DNA of 14,048 bases from Acidobacteriota bacterium (GCA_003225595.1 QIAR01000215.1:1-14048), one strand, 5' to 3'. Positions 6,859 to 13,097 are shown, counted from the stretch's first letter. The notes: generated by a model not told the origin, from the letters alone. Translations and numbers: made by a program.

Positions 6859-6996
6859 TTACGGCAGCAGCCCCGAGTCGCGACAGAAAAATCGGGTGGC
6901 ATCGGTGAACCCATAGGCATCCAGGGCAATCTTCTCCAGCCCGTGCTGCTCGGCAAACCGCGTTACTTCCGGAAGCGACTGATCCCAGTCGACAAG
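6859..6996 (-). pseudogene. C-terminal remnant of a membrane glycosyltransferase-like protein
   Basis: The minus frame ending at a TAA at 6859-6861 encodes 44 residues beginning VDWDQSLPEVTRFAEQHGLE and ending RDSGLLP. The DWDQSLPEV segment resembles the conserved DSNLDWGQDLP region near the C-terminus of PMT/ArnT-type (GT39/GT83-like) membrane glycosyltransferases. Nothing of the N-terminal membrane domain is present. The same frame meets a TAA immediately upstream, which is the stop of the neighbouring small gene, so the fragment has no start of its own. It is read as a relic of a deletion. Family assignment rests on one motif. Confidence 0.45.
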
Positions 6997-7305
6997 TTAA
7001 CCCACTACCCTACGCTTTGACGGATTGATGGCCGGCAATGCAAGTTGGCCGAAACGCTGCTCGCTCGGTATCTCTGCGTCTTTAAGTTCCTCCCGTTGGA
7101 GAAGGGTAATGGTGCGATATGCGTCGCTCAGTTCCATCAATTCGCGACGATTGCTGTCATTGCCGGACTCCACCTGCTGGAGCCGCTCGAGAATCGCCTT
7201 CTCCGCTGCTTTTGCCTTTTCGACAAAGAGGGTTGGTTGAAGTTCTAATACGGCGTCTTCATAGAGACGTTTCCAAATGGTTTCATTGCTGGCTTTGCTC
7301 TGCAT
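6997..7305 (-). CDS. Small hypothetical protein, helical, soluble
   Basis: 102 residues with no signal peptide or membrane segment. The composition (many Glu, Lys, Leu, Ala) and stretches such as LFVEKAKAAEKAILERLQQV and RRELMELSDAYRTITLLQRE predict mostly helix, possibly a helical hairpin. The start is well supported: AGGAG lies six bases before the ATG at 7303-7305. The tail is basic (PSKRRVVG). The function is not recognised. It follows the Flp pilin gene by 107 bases in the same direction and may be cotranscribed, but nothing ties it to pilus assembly. Confidence 0.75.
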   Translation of the reverse strand: MQSKASNETIWKRLYEDAVLELQPTLFVEKAKAAEKAILERLQQVESGNDSNRRELMELSDAYRTITLLQREELKDAEIPSEQRFGQLALPAINPSKRRVVG

Positions 7306-7412
7306 AAGATTTCTCCTGTCAGGACTTGCGAAGGAATCGGATTGGACGGCTGCAATAGCTAGGCTCCGCAGCTCCCAAGCTCATTTGCAAGTTTGTTGTT
7401 CGCGATCCACGT

Positions 7413-7577
7413 CTACTGGATCGAGCTTGCGGCGGCCGAGAAAGCGTTGTTGGCGTTGGAGCCGACCAGTCGGATAGTACCAACGACAAGCACGAGAATG
7501 AGCGCCAGCATGACCGCGTATTCAGCGATGTCTTGCCCGTCATCCTCTAACCACATCTTGCAAAGGAGGGCGATCAT
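7413..7577 (-). CDS. Flp/Fap-type pilin, short
   Basis: A 54-residue protein with a short N-terminal leader, then the type IVb prepilin motif DDGQDIAEYAVMLALILVLV. The expected prepilin peptidase cut follows the Gly (residue 14), with Glu at +5 and Tyr at +6 of the mature chain. One hydrophobic helix of about 20 residues comes next, then a small-residue tail (NANNAFSAAASSIQ). Flp pilins polymerise into thin adhesive pili through the Tad secretion machine. GGAGG lies six bases before the ATG at 7575-7577, a strong start signal. No tad, cpa or prepilin peptidase gene is in the window, so the assembly system must be elsewhere or the pilin is an orphan. Confidence 0.88.
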   Translation of the reverse strand: MIALLCKMWLEDDGQDIAEYAVMLALILVLVVGTIRLVGSNANNAFSAAASSIQ

Positions 7578-7638
7578 ATTCCACCTCCGGTGGATTGCAA
7601 CACGGCCCTCGAGGGTCCGTGGATTGGTTCGAGAATCG

Positions 7639-8061
7639 CTAAGCTAGAAGGAGCGCAGCAGAGGGAGGTGCTCGACTATCGACCGGATAGATGAATACTG
7701 TTAGGGATAGCAGAAAACGTTGTTCAGTAGAGGTACCGACCAGCTTGCGGATTGGCGCTGAGAACAACGCCAGCAAGGGCACGAGCGGGAGCACGCGCAG
7801 CCGCGTACGAGCCGATGCCCCGCTCGGCGTGATGCACTTCGGTATTTTGCGGGACAAACCCGAGGCTTCTACGGCTAGCGGCGTGGCGTGCAAATCGTCG
7901 GTGGCTGAAATCACCGGCAAAAAGAGAACCAGCACACAGCCAAGCGCAAACAGTGGCAGGTGCAGGTCCTGCCGCTTTGCGCTGCGCCTACACTGGCGAA
8001 TCCAGATGCCAAGAGCACCGGCTGCAATGACTAGCCAGAAAGTGTTTAGTAGGAGTTCCAT
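7639..8061 (-). CDS. Small membrane protein of unknown function
   Basis: 140 residues. The N-terminus is a membrane helix (LLLNTFWLVIAAGALGIWI, about 3-21), followed by a basic stretch (RQCRRSAKRQ), a second helix (LPLFALGCVLVLFLPVIS, about 35-52) and the acidic SATDDLH segment. A weaker hydrophobic stretch occurs around 91-103 (LRVLPLVPLLALF). The two-helix head followed by VISATDDLH looks like small membrane proteins I associate with Acidobacteria, but no function is known to me. The ATG at 8059-8061 has only a distant GGGGAGGT about 30 bases upstream. It lies 61 bases before the Flp pilin in the same direction, so the two may be cotranscribed, which hints at an envelope role only. Confidence 0.65.
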   Translation of the reverse strand: MELLLNTFWLVIAAGALGIWIRQCRRSAKRQDLHLPLFALGCVLVLFLPVISATDDLHATPLAVEASGLSRKIPKCITPSGASARTRLRVLPLVPLLALFSAPIRKLVGTSTEQRFLLSLTVFIYPVDSRAPPSAALLLA

Positions 8062-8259
8062 TTCTTGCGCTGCTGTAAGCGGCGTTAATTGTACCTCCCC
8101 GGTTGAGGTTCAACAAGTCGAGCAGACTCAGGTGACGTAACTTCGATTGTGCAAAAGCGGGAGGGTGTAAGTTAGGGGCTGGATGCGGCGAGAAAAAACG
8201 TCGCCTCCGGGGGAGGAACAAAAATGTCTTTTGACAATCCCCTTTATAGGACAAGCAGG

Positions 8260-8290
8260 TTGACATCACCACCTCATGTCGCTGTCTAGT
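8260..8290 (+). promoter_or_regulatory. Weak possible promoter for the class V aminotransferase
   Basis: A perfect -35 TTGACA (8260-8265) is followed after 19 bases by TCTAGT (8285-8290). The long spacer and the 4-of-6 -10 make it weak. An alternative is the TAAAAC at 8311-8316, six bases before the GTG, with no -35. Confidence 0.2.
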
Positions 8291-8322
8291 TTGCTTCTGT
8301 CCCTCTGTGATAAAACTCTTCC

Positions 8323-9573
8323 GTGACCCCGGACTCTCCGCAGCAGCACGCCAGTTCCAGCATGTCGGCAACGCAGGTCCAACTGGATGACCAGTCCCGT
8401 CAATATTTCCCCGGCCTCCTCGACAAGGTCTTTCTCGATGCCGCTTGTGTGTCCCTGGCGCCGCGGCCCGCCGTCGAAGCTGTCCAGAAGTTTCTCGACC
8501 TCGCAATGTTCTGCCCGCTGGACTCCTCCACTGCCCACCACATTCTTATGGACGAAATGCGAGCCGCCGCCCGTCCCGCTGCCGCTCGCCTCATTAACGC
8601 GCACGAGGACGAAATTGCGCTGGTCGAAAGCACCACTCACGGTCTCACTCTTGCCGCGAACTCCATTCCGCTCGAACCCGGCGACCGTGTCCTCCTTTCA
8701 GACCTTGAATTTCTGCAAGTTGCCGTTCCCTGGATTCAAAAGAAAAAAGAGGGCATCGAAATCGATGTCATCCCCAATCGCAATGGCGAAGTGCTTGTGG
8801 AAGATTTCGCCGAACGACTCACGCCCCGCACACGCATCATCAACATCAGTACAGTTCAATGGACGAACGGCTATCGTCTCGACCTCGCGGCCCTCAGCCG
8901 ACTTTGCCACGAACGTGGCATCTGGCTTGTGGTCGACGCCATCCAGCAACTCGGTGCCACTCCGCTCGATGTCCGCCAAACGCCCGTGGACATCCTCGCT
9001 TGCGGCGGACACAAATGGCTCAACTCTCCCTTCGGCTGCGGCTTCCTTTATATAAGACGCGACGTGCTGCCCGATCTGCACCCGCCCCTTGCCGGCTACC
9101 TTTCCATCGAAGATCCGCCTGGCGGCTGGGGCGAATATTTCCAGACTCCGACCACCACGCCGGTAAAGAATTATGAATTCGTGAACACAGCCCGCCGTTT
9201 CGAAACGGGCGGGACTTCGAACTATCCCGGCGCGGTCGGCCTCGCCGCTTCCCTCAAGCTAATCCACGAACTCGGCCCCCATCGCATCGCCGAGCACATC
9301 TATGCACTCACTGACCAACTCCTTGCCGGATTGGACCGCCTGGGTCTGAAGATTGTTACGCCGCGTGCCCGCGAAAATCGTTCCGGCATCGTGACTTTCT
9401 CCGTCGGCTCTGCCGAAGAGAATGTCAAGTTCATGCAGCGCCTGCTGGAAAGGAAAATCCTCGTCTCCGTGCGCTATACCTCAAACGTCGGCGGCATACG
9501 CATCTCCTGCCACTTTTACAATTCACAGGAAGACATTGACACTCTGCTAAGTGAAGTGAAGAAGCTCACGTAG
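8323..9573 (+). CDS. Aminotransferase class V family PLP enzyme
   Basis: A fold-type I PLP enzyme of 416 residues, related to cysteine desulfurases and isopenicillin-N-epimerase-like proteins. Visible features: VFLDAACVSLAPRPAVEAV (36-54), the cofactor phosphate loop ESTTHGLTL (102-110), the PLP-pyridine aspartate in WLVVDAIQQLGATPLDV (Asp205), the Schiff-base lysine in ACGGHKWLNSPFGCGFLYIR (Lys231), FETGGTSNYPGAVGLAAS (293-310) and a C-terminal VGGIRISCHFYN. The segment where SufS/IscS enzymes have their persulfide cysteine reads SVRYTSNVGG, without Cys, so a desulfurase role is unlikely; the true substrate is unknown. The start is GTG 8323 or ATG 8362. Neither has a Shine-Dalgarno, but TAAAAC ends six bases before the GTG. 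Confidence 0.88.
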   Translation: MTPDSPQQHASSSMSATQVQLDDQSRQYFPGLLDKVFLDAACVSLAPRPAVEAVQKFLDLAMFCPLDSSTAHHILMDEMRAAARPAAARLINAHEDEIALVESTTHGLTLAANSIPLEPGDRVLLSDLEFLQVAVPWIQKKKEGIEIDVIPNRNGEVLVEDFAERLTPRTRIINISTVQWTNGYRLDLAALSRLCHERGIWLVVDAIQQLGATPLDVRQTPVDILACGGHKWLNSPFGCGFLYIRRDVLPDLHPPLAGYLSIEDPPGGWGEYFQTPTTTPVKNYEFVNTARRFETGGTSNYPGAVGLAASLKLIHELGPHRIAEHIYALTDQLLAGLDRLGLKIVTPRARENRSGIVTFSVGSAEENVKFMQRLLERKILVSVRYTSNVGGIRISCHFYNSQEDIDTLLSEVKKLT

Positions 9574-9663
9574 GGGCAGATGCCCTCGTCTGCTCGGTCC
9601 TAGCACGGCTCGGCTTGATACGGTTGGTATGAAAGCACGTCGTGAGCAGTGCTGTTATTAGCC

Positions 9664-9730
9664 GTGTCACCCTGAGCGAGCGTTTTCCTTTGGCTCGCGA
9701 AAGGGAAATAGGAGTCGAAGAACCCTGCTA
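9664..9730. repeat. REP-like palindromic element
   Basis: Begins GTGTCACCCTGAGCGAGCG and ends GAGTCGAAGAACCCTGCTA, with GCGAGC (9676-9681) and GCTCGC (9693-9698) as arms. The pairing of CCCTGAGCG with GTCGAAG resembles a motif widespread between genes in soil bacteria. The segment at 9864-9891 (CCCTCAGTGCGGTCGAAGGG) is a shorter relative. Confidence 0.5.
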
Positions 9731-9814
9731 CCTTGATCCTGCGAAGAATGCGGAAAGAAATTTCTAAAAAGCACTCGGGCTGATCCAATTTCCCAAAGAG
9801 CTTTTCCTTCGTGT

Positions 9815-9834
9815 ACCTTCGTGTCCTTTGTGGT
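9815..9834 (+). repeat. Dispersed intergenic repeat, copy 2
   Basis: Identical over 20 bases to 681-700. Both copies continue with a similar but not identical tail (TCAGA versus TTAGA). Confidence 0.7.
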
Positions 9835-9946
9835 TAGAAAAATCTTTCCGGATCCAGAGCCTTGCCCTCAGTGCGGTCGAAGGGTGCCCTCTGCGGCAAA
9901 AACCCCGCCATAAGCAGCTCAGGGTTAACTCACATGGAGACGCTCG

Positions 9947-10432
9947 TTACTGAAGTTTCTTCAGCGCCTCCAGCAACTCTGCGATATTCGGCAACTGATC
10001 AAGCGGGTAGGTCTTCGCAAACGCAATCTTTCCGTTCTTGTCCACGATGAATGCCGCGCGCTCGCAAATCCCTGGCACCGGTGGCCCTTCTCGCAGTACA
10101 CCGAATTTCTGCGTCACCTCTCCATGCGGATAAAAATCCGAGCATAACGGCAGCTTCACCATGCCGATTTCTTTTTTCTGCCACGCCTCGTGGCTGAGAA
10201 TCGAATCTACGCTAATGTCCACGACCTGGGCATCGAGTGCCGCCAACTTCTCGCGGTTCGAGTCGAACGTCGGCACCTGCGCCGCTCAGGTCGGGGTCCA
10301 GTCTAGCGGATGAAATGCCACTACGACGTGTTTCTTGCCCCGGAAATCGCTGAGCTTCACTTTCAACTTCCGTTCGCCCTCAATCGCTGGCAGCTCAAAA
10401 TCCGGAGCCGTGTCTCCCACTTTCAACGCCAT
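9947..10432 (-). CDS. Peroxiredoxin, probable selenoprotein (in-frame TGA at peroxidatic Cys)
   Basis: Peroxiredoxins reduce peroxides through a peroxidatic Cys in a PxxxTxxC motif. Read from the ATG at 10430-10432 (GGAGG nine bases upstream), the frame gives 161 residues, a normal AhpE/BCP-like length, with a single TGA at codon 49. The motif then reads P42-L-D-W-T46-P-T-U49. Flanks are intact and in one frame: VGDTAPDFELP (5-15), VVVAFHPLDWTPT (36-48), VPTFDSNREKLAALDAQVVD (53-72), SDFYPHGEVTQKFGVLREGP (98-117), then PGICERAAFIVDKNGKIAF with the active-site Arg125. Candidate resolving cysteines are Cys97 and Cys123. The best reading is Sec at codon 49. Alternatives are a TGC/TGT-to-TGA mutation, a sequencing error or a new pseudogene; no other damage is seen. 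A standard gene caller would split it, the second part starting at GTG 10276. Confidence 0.75.
10237..10288 (-). promoter_or_regulatory. Sec codon TGA and candidate bacterial SECIS hairpin
   Basis: The TGA is at 10286-10288. On minus, GTTCG (10264-10268) pairs with CGAAC (10256-10260) around ACT. This apical loop begins 23 bases after the TGA, within the 16-37 base range described for bacterial SECIS elements. An outer helix can form in two ways: TGCCGAC (10269-10275) with GTTGGCG (10241-10247, including G-U pairs), or GTGCCG (10271-10276) with CGGCAC (10237-10242). A G at the loop-closing position fits the loose consensus. GC-rich DNA yields hairpins easily, so this is supportive only. Confidence 0.4.
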
Positions 10433-10522
10433 TCTCGCCTTCCTCCACCTGTCAATACTATCCGAGCCGTGCCCGTTTCTGCGCTTGGTCTCCTGCATTC
10501 GTTAAGATCGTCTTCAGGTGAC

Positions 10523-10555
10523 GCAGCGAAGAGTCTCCTCTGCGTTCTTTGCTGC
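10523..10555. repeat. Imperfect inverted repeat upstream of the peroxiredoxin
   Basis: GCAGCGAAGA (10523-10532) and TCTTTGCTGC (10546-10555) pair at 9 of 10 positions around a 13-base loop. It lies about 90 bases upstream of the peroxiredoxin start. It contains a CTCTGCGTTCTTTG string reminiscent of the dispersed repeats. Role unknown. Confidence 0.45.
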
Positions 10556-10612
10556 GGGTTCCCGGCGAAATCTCCGGTTCACTTTGATCATGGCCCCTAT
10601 CCAGAAAGTAGC

Positions 10613-10647
10613 ATACAAAAATTAAGGGCGACCTTTCGGCCGCCCTT
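10613..10647 (-). terminator. Rho-independent terminator of the cold-shock gene
   Basis: On minus a 7-bp stem AAGGGCG (10641-10647) with CGCCCTT (10624-10630) is extended by a CC/GG pair inside after one mismatch. It is followed at once by AATTTTTG. It lies 23 bases past the cold-shock gene stop. Confidence 0.85.
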
Positions 10648-10670
10648 CTGTGTTTCTCAACGCTCGTGGT

Positions 10671-10871
10671 TTATACAGGCCGCACGTTCTCGGCTTGCCA
10701 GCCCTTCGGGCCTTTTACCACATCGAACTGCACCTGCTGACCTTCCTGCAGGCTGCGGAACCCCGCTGCCTGGATCGCCGAGAAATGAACGAACACATCC
10801 TCGCCGTTCTGGCGGCTGATGAACCCATAGCCCTTTGCATCGTTAAACCACTTTACTGTTCCTGTTTCCAT
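10671..10871 (-). CDS. CspA-family cold-shock protein
   Basis: A single cold-shock domain of 66 residues that binds single-stranded RNA and DNA and acts as an RNA chaperone. The order is canonical: METGTVKWFNDAKGYGFI with RNP1 in KGYGFIS (13-19), then EDVFVHFSAIQ with RNP2 VFVHF (26-30), then QEGQQVQFDVVKGPKGWQAE and NVRPV at the end. The ATG at 10869-10871 has AAGGA about 12 bases upstream, a loose spacing. A -10-like TACAAT on minus at 10991-10996 would give a leader of around 115 bases; long leaders are common in cold-shock genes. It has its own strong terminator and is a single transcription unit. Confidence 0.96.
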   Translation of the reverse strand: METGTVKWFNDAKGYGFISRQNGEDVFVHFSAIQAAGFRSLQEGQQVQFDVVKGPKGWQAENVRPV

Positions 10872-10990
10872 TGCGTTGCTTGTTCCTTTTTCTTTGAAGT
10901 ATTTGCGCTGAAACTCGCAGACTTCTGCAGGCAGGTCACGCTTGTGGAGCGGAGAAACTGCTTACAACCGCAAAGATCAAACGCGGCATT

Positions 10991-10996
10991 ATTGTA
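10991..10996 (-). promoter_or_regulatory. Possible -10 of the cold-shock gene
   Basis: TACAAT on minus, 5 of 6 to consensus. The -35 region 17 bases upstream (TGGAAT) is poor. Placement would give the long leader usual for csp genes. Confidence 0.25.
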
Positions 10997-11310
10997 CCTT
11001 TAGCGTCAAAGAAATTCCAGAGTATGTGGACCGCATCATCTACTCCATCCTTGGAGATTCGATCTGGAATGGAAAAATCCGCACCCCTCTCCGTATTCGC
11101 ACAGCCTGATGTTACCCATAAGTACCTGATATTGAATAGGTTGCGCACGATCATCCCGATCAGTCATTATTAGATCCTCGTCATCTCGCGCGCAGCAACT
11201 TGGTTTGCTTGCAAATGAAGTTGCGGAGTCGAAGGTCCCTACTCGTGCAGACTTGACTTGCATCAAATCCTCGCGAACTGATGGCTCGCCGCCGGTTCCT
11301 TCATGTGCCA

Positions 11311-11326
11311 TCGTGTCCTTTGTGGT
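11311..11326 (+). repeat. Dispersed intergenic repeat, copy 3 (partial)
   Basis: TCGTGTCCTTTGTGGT, identical to the last 16 bases of copies 1 and 2, same orientation. Confidence 0.6.
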
Positions 11327-11381
11327 TCACCATGTGACTTACCCTTCGGGCCCACAGCCAGCGCTTAGACATCTCTGATGA

Positions 11382-11408
11382 ATTGCCGAAAGCACTCAAC
11401 CCGGCAAT
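11382..11408 (-). terminator. Possible terminator hairpin after the AI-2E family gene
   Basis: ATTGCCG and CGGCAAT form a perfect 7-bp stem with a 13-base loop, starting 12 bases after the stop codon. No T-run follows, so intrinsic termination is doubtful. Confidence 0.35.
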
Positions 11409-11419
11409 AGGCGAATCAG

Positions 11420-12517
11420 CTATTCTCCCAACCACGTTCCGTAGGGCCTGAGCGTTTCCACGTTATCAAAGATAATCTTCATAGCCGCGGTGATCGGGAT
11501 CGCGAGGATTAGACCAACCGCACCCCACAGCCATCCCCAAAAGAACGCGATGGTCACGGCTAGTGGGTTCAATTGCAGGCGGCTTCCCAGGAACTTTGGG
11601 TAGAGCACGTTGAGACCAAAAAGGTGCAGCCCGAGGACCGTCAGGGCGATGATGAGCAGTTGTGAGGATTCCAACTGGCCCAGGCCTACCACCAGCGGCG
11701 CAATCGTTGCCAATATCACACCAAGATATGGCACCAGGCTGAGGAACCCGCTGATGACACCGACAACATAGAAGTCAGGAAGATGAATGACCCCGAAGAC
11801 TGCGGTGCTGACGCCAGCGATAAAGAGGCCCACCAGAAAATTCCCCACCAGGAAGCTGCGGATCATTGCCGCGATCAGACCCAGCGTCGTGTAAGCCGCG
11901 TGGCGGTTTTCCATGCTGAACAGCATGACCGTAGCCGCGCGCGCGTGCTGCTCCCAGGTGAGCATGAAGTAAACCAGAAAAGGTATAAACGACAACGGCA
12001 GCAGGGCATGAGAAAACGAGCCAAAGCTTTTCGTAAAAATGTCAGTCCAAGGCGAAGCCGGGCGCACCTTGACGGCATCTTTGTCTTCTTTGCCGGCTTC
12101 GAGCACGTTTTCAGTGGTCTTTTCCAGCTTCTCAGTCTTTTGACGGAAGCCCACCATGATGGACCGGATCTTGTTGGAATACTTGGGCAGGTCGTCTACG
12201 AACGACATCGCCTGGTTGTAGGAAAAATAGAAGATCCCATAGACGATGCCCACCAGGAGGAGCACCGCAATCAGGGAGCCCAGGCCGCGCGGAACCCGGA
12301 GCCTCTGTAGCAAGTCGACTACTGGGGCGAGAATGAAAGCCAGCAGGATGGAAATCAGAACAACTGCCAGCTCCCACTCGGCGAAATAGCAGAAGGTCAT
12401 GACGGCACCGGTGGCGATGATGATCTCCGGCCAGTTGCGGTTACGGATAGTCGGCACAGGTTCCGGCAGCCTCTCGGCGTGAACCTGCTCGGAGTTAAGC
12501 TCGGCCTGCTCGCCCAT
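11420..12517 (-). CDS. AI-2E family transporter / PerM-like permease
   Basis: An inner-membrane protein of the AI-2E exporter superfamily; members export autoinducer-2 or act as ion antiporters, and the substrate here cannot be told. From the ATG at 12515-12517 it has 365 residues. Membrane helices are paired at the N-terminus (IIIATGAVMTFCYFAEW; LAVVLISILLAFILAPVVDL; GSLIAVLLLVGIVYGIFYF). A soluble, charged stretch with KLEKTTENVLEAGKEDKD follows, then more helices including the family-like GVISGFLSLVPYLGVILATI and LNPLAVTIAFFWGWLWGAVG, ending in AIPITAAMKIIFDNV. An upstream ATG at 12556 would add 13 residues. The inner ATG is preferred because TACGAT ends six bases before it and the extension has unlike codon use; neither has a Shine-Dalgarno. 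Divergent from ruvX. Confidence 0.9.
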   Translation of the reverse strand: MGEQAELNSEQVHAERLPEPVPTIRNRNWPEIIIATGAVMTFCYFAEWELAVVLISILLAFILAPVVDLLQRLRVPRGLGSLIAVLLLVGIVYGIFYFSYNQAMSFVDDLPKYSNKIRSIMVGFRQKTEKLEKTTENVLEAGKEDKDAVKVRPASPWTDIFTKSFGSFSHALLPLSFIPFLVYFMLTWEQHARAATVMLFSMENRHAAYTTLGLIAAMIRSFLVGNFLVGLFIAGVSTAVFGVIHLPDFYVVGVISGFLSLVPYLGVILATIAPLVVGLGQLESSQLLIIALTVLGLHLFGLNVLYPKFLGSRLQLNPLAVTIAFFWGWLWGAVGLILAIPITAAMKIIFDNVETLRPYGTWLGE

Positions 12518-12555
12518 ATGGCTATCGTAGCGGAAGTCTGAAATTCCGGAAGACA

Positions 12556-12561
12556 TATAAT
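12556..12561 (+). promoter_or_regulatory. Consensus -10 of ruvX, likely leaderless transcript
   Basis: A perfect TATAAT is followed by exactly six bases and then the GTG start codon at 12568, which puts the expected transcription start on the start codon itself. No good -35 is seen. The GGAG that touches the GTG is too close to work as a Shine-Dalgarno. Confidence 0.5.
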
Positions 12562-12567
12562 CCGGAG

Positions 12568-13026
12568 GTGACTTCTAGCCTCCCAGAGGCCCCCGATGAG
12601 CGCTTACCCAGTCGGGTTCTCGGACTCGACGTGGGTTCAAAGACAATAGGCATGGCTGTTTCCGACCCCTTGGGGATTACGGCGCAGGGTGTCAAGACCG
12701 TCCGCCGGCAGAACAAGCGCCGGGATTTCGCGCAACTCGAGGAAGTGATTCGCCAGTACGAAGTCGCGGAAATTGTCGTGGGCCTTCCCCTGCGCATGAG
12801 CGGCGCGGAGGGAACACAGGCGGAGAAGATGCAGCGATTCGCGGAAGAGTTGCGGCAGCGGTTCCGCCTTCCGGTACATCTTTGGGATGAGCGACTAAGT
12901 TCAGCCCAAGCCAACCGCGTGTTGCGGGATTCGGAAATGTCCATCAGGCGCCGGGGCGAGGTGGTGGACCAGTTGGCGGCGGTGCTGATACTGCAAGGAT
13001 GGATGGATAGACAGGCGCAGGGTTAG
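12568..13026 (+). CDS. ruvX: Holliday junction resolvase-like protein RuvX (YqgF)
   Basis: YqgF/RuvX proteins have an RNase-H-like nuclease fold and act in pre-16S rRNA 5'-end maturation and possibly Holliday junction processing. The 152-residue length is typical. Family motifs: RVLGLDVGSKTIGMAVSDPL (16-35) with the first catalytic Asp, EIVVGLPLRMSGAEG (69-83), VHLWDERLSSAQANRVLR with the catalytic acid in WDER, and the C-terminal EVVDQLAAVLILQGWMD with the final Asp. The start is GTG at 12568; no other in-frame start keeps the first motif. It is divergent from the AI-2E gene and convergent with mltG. Confidence 0.95.
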   Translation: MTSSLPEAPDERLPSRVLGLDVGSKTIGMAVSDPLGITAQGVKTVRRQNKRRDFAQLEEVIRQYEVAEIVVGLPLRMSGAEGTQAEKMQRFAEELRQRFRLPVHLWDERLSSAQANRVLRDSEMSIRRRGEVVDQLAAVLILQGWMDRQAQG

Positions 13027-13097
13027 GTCGCAAATGGCCAGGTCGCAGTTGCCTGAGCACCGGCCGTGTGGGCGGGGGGACAGGCGCAGCGGGCGTA

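Larger units (their letters stand above)
9574..9946. other. Repeat-rich spacer between aminotransferase and peroxiredoxin (convergent)
   Basis: The two flanking genes converge here. No gene seen. Contents from left: a GGGCA/TGCCC dyad just after the aminotransferase stop (about 9575-9586), a palindromic element 9664-9730, dispersed repeat copy 2 at 9815-9834, and a second palindromic element 9864-9891. No tRNA-like fold was recognised. Confidence 0.55.
10872..11419. other. Spacer between cold-shock gene and AI-2E gene
   Basis: 548 bases without a credible gene. Short open frames on minus (72 and 91 codons) have no start signal and no family look. Contents: the cold-shock gene leader and possible promoter, dispersed repeat copy 3 (11311-11326), and a 7-bp dyad after the AI-2E gene stop (11382-11408). 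Confidence 0.55.

Noticed and set aside
5691..6908. 405-codon open frame on plus
   Set aside because: It lies antisense to etfA and etfB, which have full family motifs; the sequence has no recognisable domain and is a GC-rich shadow.
8205..8240. Small dyads CCTCC/GGAGG and TGTC/GACA before the aminotransferase
   Set aside because: Too short to separate from chance, with no clear operator symmetry tied to a promoter.
7988..8506. 172-codon minus open frame across the spacer before the aminotransferase
   Set aside because: It overlaps the membrane-protein gene and the aminotransferase, is low in complexity and has no family motif.
9947..10276. Separate 109-residue gene starting at GTG 10276
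   Set aside because: It is the C-terminal part of the peroxiredoxin in the same frame as the upstream part; the GTG is an internal valine codon and has no Shine-Dalgarno.
10936..11311. Two minus-strand open frames of 72 and 91 codons
   Set aside because: No start signal, no domain look, and they overlap each other and a dispersed repeat.
13010..13097. Short direct repeats (ACAGGCGCAG, AGGTCGCA) between ruvX and mltG
   Set aside because: Ten bases or fewer in GC-rich sequence; may be chance, and no structure or terminator is evident.
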